Positions 1 through 6,327 of a stretch of DNA of 9,445 nt are shown in pieces. Where the stretch lies: contig DCIE01000066.1 in assembly GCA_002315765.1 (NCBI GenBank), positions 1-9,445 on the forward strand, given 5' to 3'. Origin of the DNA: Ruminococcaceae bacterium UBA1734 (GTDB lineage Bacteria; Bacillota; Clostridia; Oscillospirales; Acutalibacteraceae). Each line of letters begins with the position of its first letter. Position 1 is the stretch's first letter. Below the pieces are notes generated by a model, which searched no databases, was not told the DNA's origin, and saw nothing but the letters and a program-made list of their open reading frames with translations. The position numbers were made by a program, and so were the translations under genes.

Positions 1-10
1 AGTAATTGTT

Positions 11-1027
11 ATGGAAAAAAGGAACGACGGTAAAAAACGGCTGTTTCTCGGAATTCTTGCCGTACTGTTGACAGTCTGCTTTCTCCTCCTTGCTTTTCAT
101 ATCTTTTTGATAATGGATGCGTATTTCGGCAAAATTGATGCTTCGGGCGATGATGCTTATGGTTACATAAACGGCGGTCGCCCGGAATATCTTGTGGACG
201 GCAAATGGTATATTCAAAAAGAAAATACGGAAACATTCCTGCTGATTGGTATTGATAAGTACGAAGCGGCAATACTGAATGAAAACGGGTATCGGAATAC
301 CGAACAGGCCGATGCTCTGTTTCTGCTTGCCGTCGACCGTGAAAACAAAACCTATTCCATCCTTCATATTAACCGCGATACCATGGCGAATATCCGTATG
401 CTTGATGTAAACGGAAATCCGTATAACAGCTTTGAAGGTCAGCTTGCTCTTTCCCATACATACGGTTCGGGTAAAGAGGATAGTTGTGAGAATACGGTCT
501 TTGCGGTGTCTGATTATCTGTACGGCTTACAGATTGACCACTTTGCATCTATCAGTATGGATGCAGTAGCCGTTTTGAACGATAAAATCGGCGGTGTTAC
601 ACTTACCGTGTCCGATGATATGACGGTTATTGACGAAGCCTTAAAGCAGGGCGAGACGGTCACTCTTAAAGGAGAACAGGCGCTTACCTATGTCCGTGCA
701 AGGCAGGGGCTTGTTAATTCCACCAATCTTGAGCGTATGAAGCGGCAAAGGCAATATGTGGATGCGTTTCTTTCGCAGGCGAGCACGGCTTTAACCGATA
801 ATGAGGGACTTGTTTCGGATATGCTTCTTTCCGTTTCGGATTATCTCGTTTCGGATTTGACCGCAAACGAGCTTTTGTCGATGTCTGACCTTCTTTTTGA
901 ATATCGATATGAAGGCATCCGAACCATCGACGGTGAGGCACGAAAGGGCGAACAGTATATGGAGTTTTATGCCGATGAAACGGCACTGCAAAAAACGGTG
1001 CTCCAAATGTTTTATGATGCCGAATGA
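11..1027 (+). CDS. LCP-family (LytR-CpsA-Psr) cell-wall glycopolymer ligase
   Basis: Likely a membrane-anchored phosphotransferase that moves undecaprenyl-pyrophosphate-linked polysaccharide onto peptidoglycan on the outer face of the membrane. The 338-aa protein has a short basic N-terminus (residues 1-10), one hydrophobic membrane segment (about 11-36) and then an extracellular LCP domain. Visible family signatures are LLIGID (77-82), the acidic QADALFLLAVD stretch (99-109), the INRDT motif (120-124, with the conserved Arg122), and YVRAR (227-231), followed by NLERMKRQRQ (239-248), all as expected for the phosphate/lipid-binding pocket. Length suits a minimal LCP protein. The start at 11 leaves the usual short cytoplasmic tail, but only 10 bases precede it, no ribosome binding site is visible there and the frame is open to the window edge, so an upstream start is possible. 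Its position at the head of sugar-nucleotide genes fits a capsule attachment role (CpsA-like). Its 3' end is duplicated at 1627-1699. Confidence 0.9.
   Translation: MEKRNDGKKRLFLGILAVLLTVCFLLLAFHIFLIMDAYFGKIDASGDDAYGYINGGRPEYLVDGKWYIQKENTETFLLIGIDKYEAAILNENGYRNTEQADALFLLAVDRENKTYSILHINRDTMANIRMLDVNGNPYNSFEGQLALSHTYGSGKEDSCENTVFAVSDYLYGLQIDHFASISMDAVAVLNDKIGGVTLTVSDDMTVIDEALKQGETVTLKGEQALTYVRARQGLVNSTNLERMKRQRQYVDAFLSQASTALTDNEGLVSDMLLSVSDYLVSDLTANELLSMSDLLFEYRYEGIRTIDGEARKGEQYMEFYADETALQKTVLQMFYDAE
955..1027 (+). repeat. Direct repeat copy 1: intact 3' end of the LCP gene
   Basis: The last 73 bases of the LCP gene (including its TGA stop) reappear without gaps at 1627-1699. I count 59 of 73 identical positions (81%). 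The first 20 bases and the block AAATGTTTTA are identical. Similarity begins abruptly at GTATATGGAG and does not extend upstream in either copy. The two copies are 672 bases apart. Confidence 0.85.
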
Positions 1028-1074
1028 CAATTTCTTAAACAAATCACAATAAATATTAAGGAGAAGTGTGGGAA

Positions 1075-1185
1075 ATGTCTGATTTTCAAACTTTGTATAG
1101 GGCTGATTGCAGTAGATATTGTGCTGCCGGTCATAAAATGCCGAGGCATCTTCGGTACGAAAGACGATTTCTGTATTTTTTTTGA
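1075..1185 (+). pseudogene. N-terminal part of a serine-acetyltransferase-like gene, ended by in-frame TGA
   Basis: A 36-codon frame starts at ATG 1075 behind a good ribosome binding site (AAGGAG at 1058-1063, 11 bases upstream) and stops at TGA 1183-1185, just after a run of eight T. The peptide has the opening expected of polysaccharide-locus serine acetyltransferases (FQTLYRADCSRY near the start). The same reading frame continues open after the TGA through REQTAHN and a basic/hydrophobic helix into the hexapeptide domain at 1264-1617, and the distance 1075 to 1264 is exactly 63 codons. I therefore read 1075-1617 as one gene of about 180 codons broken by a single nonsense codon rather than by a frameshift. 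A functional short peptide is less likely. Sequencing error or translational read-through cannot be excluded from one sequence. Confidence 0.6.
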
Positions 1186-1263
1186 AGAGAGCAAACCGCA
1201 CACAACAAAATAGTCAAGAGAATATACCACCTTTTTCTGAAAATAATTTCCGATAAACACGGC

Positions 1264-1617
1264 TTGGAAATGACACCGTTGACCAAAATCGGCAAAGGAT
1301 TATATATCGGTCATCCATACAATATCGTTGTCAATCAAGCCGCGGTAATCGGCGAAAACTGTAACCTTCATAAGGGCGCGACTGTCGGACAAGAAAACAG
1401 GGGAAAGAGAAAAGGTGCTCCGATTATCGGGAACAGTGTTTATATCGGTATCAATGCGACCGTTGTCGGAAAAATCAATATCGGAGATGATGTTATGATT
1501 GCTCCGAATACTTTTGTAAACTGCGATGTGCCGAGCCATTCGGCCGTATTCGAGAACCCTTGCATAATAAAGCATAAAGAAAATGCTACAGAAGGGTATG
1601 TTAACAATAAAGTATAA
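1264..1617 (+). CDS. Serine O-acetyltransferase-like, left-handed beta-helix domain (remnant of interrupted gene)
   Basis: This frame carries the hexapeptide-repeat acetyltransferase domain of the CysE/serine acetyltransferase family. Family members in polysaccharide loci are thought to O-acetylate sugars from acetyl-CoA. Repeats such as IGKGLY, IGHPYN, VIGENC, IIGNSV, YIGINA, VVGKIN and IGDDVM run over residues 9-78. Candidate catalytic histidines are His17 (IGHPY) and His36 (NLHKGATVG). The C-terminal NPCIIKHKENATEGYVNN is typical of the locus-associated subfamily. The 117-aa frame begins at a TTG with no ribosome binding site; Met3 (ATG 1270) is the alternative. It lacks the N-terminal helical part, which lies upstream in the same frame beyond a TGA at 1183. 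The beta-helix looks undamaged, so inactivation may be recent. Unless translation restarts or reads through, the product is probably not made. Confidence 0.6.
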   Translation: MEMTPLTKIGKGLYIGHPYNIVVNQAAVIGENCNLHKGATVGQENRGKRKGAPIIGNSVYIGINATVVGKINIGDDVMIAPNTFVNCDVPSHSAVFENPCIIKHKENATEGYVNNKV

Positions 1618-1626
1618 GGAATTTCT

Positions 1627-1699
1627 GTATATGGAGTTTTATGCCGACAAAACGGCACTGTAAAAAATTGTACTTGAAATGTTTTACAATGAGGAGTAA
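1627..1699 (+). repeat. Direct repeat copy 2: decayed LCP gene 3' end (pseudogene tail)
   Basis: This is the second, diverged copy of the LCP gene tail, with 59 of 73 bases matching 955-1027 and no gaps. Translated in the homologous frame it reads YMEFYADKTAL, an in-frame TAA, then KIVLEMFYNEE and a final TAA. Most substitutions fall in third positions or give similar residues, so it looks like a remnant of a different LCP allele rather than a fresh tandem copy. Its last codons (GAGGAG) also form the ribosome binding site of the dehydrogenase gene that follows. Confidence 0.8.
1691..1696 (+). promoter_or_regulatory. Ribosome binding site of the dehydrogenase gene, within the LCP relic
   Basis: GAGGAG sits 7 bases before ATG 1704 and fixes that start over an in-frame ATG at 1641. 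The latter would add 21 residues (a Lys- and Cys-rich stretch unlike the family) and reads through the LCP relic. The site is also the Glu-Glu codon pair of the decayed LCP tail, which suggests that LCP and dehydrogenase genes were once directly adjacent. Confidence 0.7.
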
Positions 1700-1703
1700 A
1701 CAT

Positions 1704-3023
1704 ATGGTTCTATATGACAGTATACGAAATCGAAAAGATAAAATCGCTCTTGTAGGGCTCGGCTATGTCGGAATGCCGATTGCAGTGGAATTTTCAAAGT
1801 ATGTGGATGTAATCGGGTTTGATATCAATAAAGCAAAGGTCGAAGAATACAAAAACGGCATTGACCCAACGAAGGAGGTCGGTGACAAGGCAATTAAAAA
1901 CTGTTCGGTGGAATGGACTGCCGATGAAACCAAACTTCGTGAAGCGAAGTTTATTATCGTTGCCGTTCCCACACCGGTCAATAACGATACAACGCCCGAT
2001 TTGACACCTGTTGTCAGCGCTTCGAAAATTGTCGGACGCAATCTGACAAAGGGCGCAATCGTCGTCTACGAATCCACCGTTTATCCCGGTGTTACAGAGG
2101 AAATATGCCTTCCTGTTCTTGAAAAAGAATCGGGGTTGAAATGCGGCGTTGATTTCAAAATCGGCTATTCTCCCGAGCGCATCAACCCGGGCGATAAGGT
2201 ACACCGTCTGACCACCATTAAGAAAATTGTTTCGGGTATGGATGCCGAATCGCTGGAAGAGATTGCGAATGTTTACAGCATCGTTGTGGAAGCCGGCGTG
2301 CATCGGGCATCCTGCATCAAGGTTGCGGAAGCCGCAAAGGTGATTGAAAACAGCCAGCGCGACATCAATATCGCGTTTATGAACGAACTTTCCATCATCT
2401 TTAATAAAATGGGCATCGATACGCTCGAGGTTCTCGAGGCCGCAGGTACAAAGTGGAATTTCCTGCCCTTCCGTCCCGGTCTTGTGGGCGGGCACTGCAT
2501 CGGTATCGATCCCTACTATCTGACCTACCGCGCCGAGCAGTTCGGCTATCATTCGCAGATTATTCTGGCCGGTCGCCGCATCAACGACGATATGGGCAAA
2601 TACGTGGCAGAGCAGACGGTCAAGCAGTTGATTGCCGCAGATAAGAGCATCAAGAATGCAAAAGTCGGCGTTCTCGGTATCACCTTCAAGGAAGATTGCC
2701 CCGATACGCGCAACTCCAAGGTGAACGATATTCTCAAAGAACTGAAAGAATACGGCATCAAGCCGATGGTATGCGACCCGGTTGCCGATGCCCCCGATGC
2801 CAAGCGTTTTTACGGCGTCGATTTGGTGCCGCTTGCCGATTTGCACGGTTTGGATTGCCTGATTATTGCCGTGGCACATAAAGAATTTAAGGCGCTTTCC
2901 GATACAGACATCGGTGCGATGTTTGTCGGCAAAGATAACGGCAAGAAAATTATTATTGATGTCAAGGGTGTTCGCAACAAGGATGAGTTGAAAGCACTCG
3001 GCTATCAATATTGGAGACTTTGA
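1704..3023 (+). CDS. tviB: UDP-N-acetyl-hexosamine C6 dehydrogenase (TviB/WbpO-type)
   Basis: Cytoplasmic nucleotide-sugar dehydrogenase that oxidises C6 of UDP-GlcNAc (or UDP-GalNAc) to the uronic acid in two NAD+-dependent steps. The 439-aa protein shows the family order: Rossmann motif GLGYVG (18-23), PTPVNNDTTPDL (89-100), YESTVYPG (122-129), the TviB/WbpO hallmark GYSPERINPGDKVHR (154-168), the helix IKVAEAAKVIENSQRD (205-220), and the catalytic cysteine Cys265 in GGHCIGIDPYY (262-272). The C-terminal UDP-binding domain (about 318-439) begins with VGVLGITFKEDCPDTRNS. SPERINPGD and KWNFLPFRPGLVGGHC favour N-acetylated substrates over plain UDP-glucose; this is family knowledge, and the exact epimer is not readable. 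Three bases separate it from the epimerase downstream, its usual TviC-type partner. Its middle is much richer in GC than its ends. UDP-ManNAc dehydrogenase is a less likely alternative. Confidence 0.9.
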   Translation: MVLYDSIRNRKDKIALVGLGYVGMPIAVEFSKYVDVIGFDINKAKVEEYKNGIDPTKEVGDKAIKNCSVEWTADETKLREAKFIIVAVPTPVNNDTTPDLTPVVSASKIVGRNLTKGAIVVYESTVYPGVTEEICLPVLEKESGLKCGVDFKIGYSPERINPGDKVHRLTTIKKIVSGMDAESLEEIANVYSIVVEAGVHRASCIKVAEAAKVIENSQRDINIAFMNELSIIFNKMGIDTLEVLEAAGTKWNFLPFRPGLVGGHCIGIDPYYLTYRAEQFGYHSQIILAGRRINDDMGKYVAEQTVKQLIAADKSIKNAKVGVLGITFKEDCPDTRNSKVNDILKELKEYGIKPMVCDPVADAPDAKRFYGVDLVPLADLHGLDCLIIAVAHKEFKALSDTDIGAMFVGKDNGKKIIIDVKGVRNKDELKALGYQYWRL

Positions 3024-3026
3024 TTT

Positions 3027-4001
3027 ATGGGATATAAAAACTTGGTTTTTCCGAAAGATACTTTATTTTTGGTAACCGGCGGCGCAGGCTTTATCGGCTC
3101 GAATATCTGCGAAGCCGTGCTTAAATTGGGGTATAGGGTGCGTTGTCTTGATGATTTGTCTACCGGCAAACAGGCAAATGTGGATATGTTCCTCGATAAT
3201 CAGAATTATGAGTTTTGGAAGGGCGATATTAAGGATTTTGATATTTGTCTTAAAGCCTGCGAGGGCGTGGATTATGTAATGAACGAAGCCGCTTGGGGAA
3301 GCGTTCCTCGTTCTATTGAAATGCCGCTGTTTTACTGTGCAAACAACATTCAGGGCACGGTTAATATGATGGAAGCCGCAAGACAGCAGGGTGTTAAGAC
3401 CTTTGTCTACGCATCCAGCTCGTCCGTGTACGGAGATGAGCCGAATTTGCCGAAAACCGAAGGCAGAGAGGGGAATTTGCTTTCGCCCTATGCGCTGACC
3501 AAGCGAGCCGATGAGGAATGGGCGAAACAGTATTCAAAGCATTACGGACTGAAAACCGTCGGACTTCGTTATTTTAATGTTTTCGGCAGACGGCAGGACC
3601 CAAACGGTGCCTATGCTGCTGTAATTCCGAAATTCATCAAACAGCTTCTTGACGGAGAAAGACCGACCATCAACGGCGATGGCAGGCAAAGCCGAGATTT
3701 TACCTATATCGAAAATGTGATTGAAGCCAATTTGAAGGCGTGTCTTGCTCCCGATGAGGCATCGGGCGAAGCGTTTAATGTGGCATACGGCGGGCGTGAA
3801 TATCTGATTGATATTTATTACTCACTGACAAAGGCACTCGGCAAAGATATTGAGCCAAACTTCGGCCCCGATAGAAAGGGCGATATCAAGCACAGCAATG
3901 CGGACATCTCAAAAGCAAAGCGATTGCTCGGCTATGAGCCTGAATATGATTTTGCAAGAGGACTAAATGAAGCAATTGCGTGGTATCAGGCAAATTTATG
4001 A
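3027..4001 (+). CDS. tviC: UDP-GlcNAc(A) 4-epimerase (TviC/WbpP-type extended SDR)
   Basis: Short-chain dehydrogenase/reductase that should interconvert the gluco and galacto forms at C4, giving UDP-GalNAcA from UDP-GlcNAcA (TviC/WbpP subfamily). In the 324 aa I see the NAD-binding GGAGFIG (18-24), the acidic ribose-binding end LDDLSTG (41-47), AAWGSVPRS (88-96), the serine-rich YASSSSVYG (128-136), the catalytic pair Tyr155/Lys159 in SPYALTKR, and LRYFNVFGRRQDPNGAYAAV, which is diagnostic of the N-acetylated-substrate group. GDGRQSRDFTYI is the usual UDP-contact stretch. The start at ATG 3027 has GGAG at 3013-3016 and lies 3 bases after the dehydrogenase stop, so the two are almost surely co-translated. 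The motif reads AAWGSVPRS where WbpP has AALGSVPRS. A plain UDP-GlcNAc 4-epimerase remains possible, which would only change the order of the two steps. Confidence 0.88.
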   Translation: MGYKNLVFPKDTLFLVTGGAGFIGSNICEAVLKLGYRVRCLDDLSTGKQANVDMFLDNQNYEFWKGDIKDFDICLKACEGVDYVMNEAAWGSVPRSIEMPLFYCANNIQGTVNMMEAARQQGVKTFVYASSSSVYGDEPNLPKTEGREGNLLSPYALTKRADEEWAKQYSKHYGLKTVGLRYFNVFGRRQDPNGAYAAVIPKFIKQLLDGERPTINGDGRQSRDFTYIENVIEANLKACLAPDEASGEAFNVAYGGREYLIDIYYSLTKALGKDIEPNFGPDRKGDIKHSNADISKAKRLLGYEPEYDFARGLNEAIAWYQANL

Positions 4002-4002
4002 G

Positions 4003-4062
4003 ATGAAAGATAGGTTTTATTTTCTTAAGACTGTCGATTAAATTATTGGTGCCATTCTATAA
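4003..4062 (+). pseudogene. Possible 5' relic of an initiating sugar-phosphate transferase
   Basis: Two bases after the epimerase stop an ATG opens a 12-codon frame (MKDRFYFLKTVD), then TAA, then IIGAIL and a second TAA. The pattern aromatic-x-x-LKxxxD followed by IIGAIL resembles the first membrane helix of polyprenyl-phosphate sugar-1-phosphate transferases, often found in loci like this one. No further similarity is seen before the next gene at 4096. The match is short and could be chance; treat it as a hint only. Confidence 0.2.
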
Positions 4063-4095
4063 GGATAATTGCGTGAAATAGGAAGGAAGTATGCA

Positions 4096-5133
4096 ATGTC
4101 ACTGTTTACAAATAAAACTTTAATGATTACCGGAGGAACCGGCTCCTTTGGTAATGCGGTTCTTCGACGGTTCCTCAGTACCGATATCGGGGAAATTCGT
4201 GTATTTTCAAGGGATGAGAAAAAGCAGGATGATATGAGACACGAGTATCAATTGAATTATCCTGAGTTTTCTGATAAAATCAGATTTTATATCGGAGACG
4301 TGCGTTCCTTACAATCCTGCAAGGATGCTATGCACGGTGTTGATTATGTATTCCATGCGGCGGCATTAAAGCAAGTGCCTTCCTGCGAATTTTTCCCTAT
4401 GGAAGCGGTGCGTACGAATATTATCGGTACGGATAATGTTCTTACTGCGGCAATTGAAGAAGGCGTAGAGTCGGTGATTTGCCTTTCAACCGATAAAGCG
4501 GCATATCCCGTTAATGCTATGGGGACCTCAAAGGCAATGGAGGAAAAGGTTGCTGTTGCAAAAAGCCGTTCAAGCGGAAAAACGAAAATTTGCTGTACAA
4601 GATACGGAAATGTTATGTGTTCAAGAGGCTCAGTCATTCCGCTTTGGATTGACCAGATTAAGTCAGGTAAACCCATAACCGTAACGGAACCTTCCATGAC
4701 ACGCTTTATTATGAGTCTTGATGAGGCGGTGGAGCTTGTACTGTTTGCGTTTGAGCACGGAGAAAACGGTGACATCCTTGTTCAAAAAGCGCCGGCTTGT
4801 ACAATTCAGACATTGGTAGAGGCAACCTGCGAACTGTTCGGTGGAAATAAAGAAGATATTAAGGTTATCGGCATTCGTCACGGTGAAAAAATGTTTGAAA
4901 CACTGCTGACAACCGAGGAGTGCGTAAATGCTATCGACATGGGCGATTTTTACCGTGTTCCCGCAGATAAACGCAGTTTGAACTATGATAAATATTTTGA
5001 TGAAGGATGCGATAAATTGGCTCATATTTCCGAGTTTGACAGCAACAACACAAAATTACTTAGTTTAGAGGAAACAAAAGCAAAAATTGCTTCTTTACCG
5101 AATATAAAAGAATTATTTGCCAAGGAGAAATAG
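4096..5133 (+). CDS. capE: UDP-GlcNAc 4,6-dehydratase/5-epimerase (CapE/FnlA/WbjB-type)
   Basis: First enzyme of UDP-L-FucNAc synthesis: removes water across C4-C6 of UDP-GlcNAc and inverts C5 to give a 4-keto-6-deoxy-L-arabino sugar. The 345-aa protein has TGGTGSFG (12-19), the loop FSRDEKKQDDMRHE (37-50), HAAALKQVPSCEFFP (87-101), STDKAAYP (131-138), and MGTSK (142-146), where Met replaces the usual SDR tyrosine while Lys146 is kept. The same Tyr-to-Met change is known in inverting dehydratases of this family, so it is not a defect. RYGNVMCSRGSVIP (169-182) and RHGEKMFETLL (261-271) are further family marks. ATG 4096 is chosen because GGAAGG (4081-4086) is well placed; a TTG at 4069 in frame would add nine residues across that site. 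The stop is four bases before the next gene's ATG. Confidence 0.9.
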   Translation: MSLFTNKTLMITGGTGSFGNAVLRRFLSTDIGEIRVFSRDEKKQDDMRHEYQLNYPEFSDKIRFYIGDVRSLQSCKDAMHGVDYVFHAAALKQVPSCEFFPMEAVRTNIIGTDNVLTAAIEEGVESVICLSTDKAAYPVNAMGTSKAMEEKVAVAKSRSSGKTKICCTRYGNVMCSRGSVIPLWIDQIKSGKPITVTEPSMTRFIMSLDEAVELVLFAFEHGENGDILVQKAPACTIQTLVEATCELFGGNKEDIKVIGIRHGEKMFETLLTTEECVNAIDMGDFYRVPADKRSLNYDKYFDEGCDKLAHISEFDSNNTKLLSLEETKAKIASLPNIKELFAKEK

Positions 5134-5137
5134 TATT

Positions 5138-6313
5138 ATGAATGAATTTGTTTGGCAAAACAACGGTAAATTAAAACTGATGATAATTTTGGGTACCAGA
5201 CCTGAGATTATTCGTTTGTCAGCCGTGATAAAACGCTCTCGGGAGTATTTTGATTGTTGTATTGTGCACACAGGACAAAATTATGACGAAAACCTCAACC
5301 TAATATTTTGGAAAGATTTGGATTTGAACGCACCGGATATTTGGCTTGATGTGGTCGGCGATAATCTCGGTATTACCTGTGGCAATATTATTGCCAAAAC
5401 CTATGAAGTGATGTTTGCATTGAAGCCGGATGCGGTTTTGGTGCTCGGCGATACCAACTCCTGCCTTTCTGCAATCAATGCAAAACGGTTGCATATTCCG
5501 CTGTTTCATATGGAGGCGGGGAACCGTTGTAAGGATGAATGTTTGCCCGAAGAAACAAACCGCAGGATTGTAGATATTATTTCGGATGTGAATTTACCCT
5601 ATTCCGAAGCGGCACGCAGATATTTGATTGAATGCGGAATGCCGAAGGAGAGAACCTTTGTAACCGGCTCTCCGATGGCGGAGGTTTTGAATGAAAATTT
5701 TGAAAAGATTCAAAACAGTATTGTCCTGCAAAAAATGGGACTTGAAAAAGGAAAGTATATATTGCTTTCGGCACACCGTGAAGAAAATCTGGATACCGAA
5801 GAAAATTTCCGTTCGCTTTTCGGCGCGGTGAATGCCCTTGCCGAAAATTACGATGTTCCGATTTTGTATTCCTGTCATCCGCGCTCCAAAAAGAAGCTTT
5901 CGGAAACGGGCTTTGAGCTTGATAAAAGAATTCGCGTAAATGTTCCGCTCAATTTCAGCGATTATAATCATCTGCAAATGAACAGTCTTGCCGTGATATC
6001 GGATTCCGGCACATTGCCGGAGGAAAGTTCATTTTATATTTCAAAGGGATTGCCTATTGCGGCAGTTTGCATTCGCACCTCAACCGAACGCCCCGAAGCC
6101 ATCGAAGCAGGCGATTTTGTCATAGCCGGTATTACGGAAAAAGAACTTCTGCAAGCCACCGAAATGGCAATTTCCATGCGTGAAAAAGGAATCTTCGGGA
6201 AACCGTGTCCCGATTATACCGATGAATGCGTATCCATGAAGGTGGTGCGAATTATTCAGTCGTATACGGGTATTGTCAATAAAATGGTTTGGAGAAAAGA
6301 AGCAAACCGCTAA
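5138..6313 (+). CDS. capG: UDP-N-acetylhexosamine 2-epimerase, UDP-L-FucNAc-forming (CapG/FnlC/WbjD-type)
   Basis: Non-hydrolysing 2-epimerase of the WecB fold, predicted to carry out the last step to UDP-L-FucNAc by inverting C2 of UDP-N-acetyl-L-pneumosamine. In 391 aa I see GTRPEIIRLSAV (19-30), HTGQNYDENL (44-53), GDTNS (104-108), HMEAGNRCKDECLPEETNR (124-142), SAHREENLD (211-219), CHPRS (246-250), the UDP-binding DSGTLPEE (289-296) and RTSTERPEA (313-321). AGNRC-x-D-x3-PEE is the FnlC/CapG version; ordinary WecB proteins have AGLRT there. This separates it from a UDP-ManNAc-making enzyme. ATG 5138 has AAGGAG at 5122-5127, inside the end of the previous gene. Tight spacing on both sides (4 and 14 bases) supports one operon with the dehydratase and the reductase. 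Confidence 0.9.
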   Translation: MNEFVWQNNGKLKLMIILGTRPEIIRLSAVIKRSREYFDCCIVHTGQNYDENLNLIFWKDLDLNAPDIWLDVVGDNLGITCGNIIAKTYEVMFALKPDAVLVLGDTNSCLSAINAKRLHIPLFHMEAGNRCKDECLPEETNRRIVDIISDVNLPYSEAARRYLIECGMPKERTFVTGSPMAEVLNENFEKIQNSIVLQKMGLEKGKYILLSAHREENLDTEENFRSLFGAVNALAENYDVPILYSCHPRSKKKLSETGFELDKRIRVNVPLNFSDYNHLQMNSLAVISDSGTLPEESSFYISKGLPIAAVCIRTSTERPEAIEAGDFVIAGITEKELLQATEMAISMREKGIFGKPCPDYTDECVSMKVVRIIQSYTGIVNKMVWRKEANR

Positions 6314-6327
6314 GGTGGGATATTGAG

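Noticed and set aside
1176..1183. T8 tract as a phase-variation switch for the acetyltransferase
   Set aside because: The 5' and 3' parts are already in the same frame, so a gain or loss of one T would not restore the full protein; the block is an in-frame TGA. Slippage during transcription cannot repair it simply.
791..1260. Antisense frames at 791-1201 and 1012-1260
   Set aside because: No family motifs and no ribosome binding site; they overlap the LCP gene and the interrupted acetyltransferase on the other strand.
1641..1703. Upstream start for the dehydrogenase adding 21 residues
   Set aside because: The extension translates the LCP relic in another frame, has no ribosome binding site and is absent from the family; ATG 1704 has GAGGAG at ideal spacing.
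1794..3008. Long antisense open frame (404 codons) opposite the dehydrogenase gene
   Set aside because: It lies wholly within a gene with clear catalytic motifs; the translation is Cys/His/Asn-rich with no recognisable domain, and its length follows from the sense gene's codon pattern.
4344..5025. Antisense frames within the dehydratase gene
   Set aside because: They are shadows of a well-supported coding region, with no domain and no start signal.
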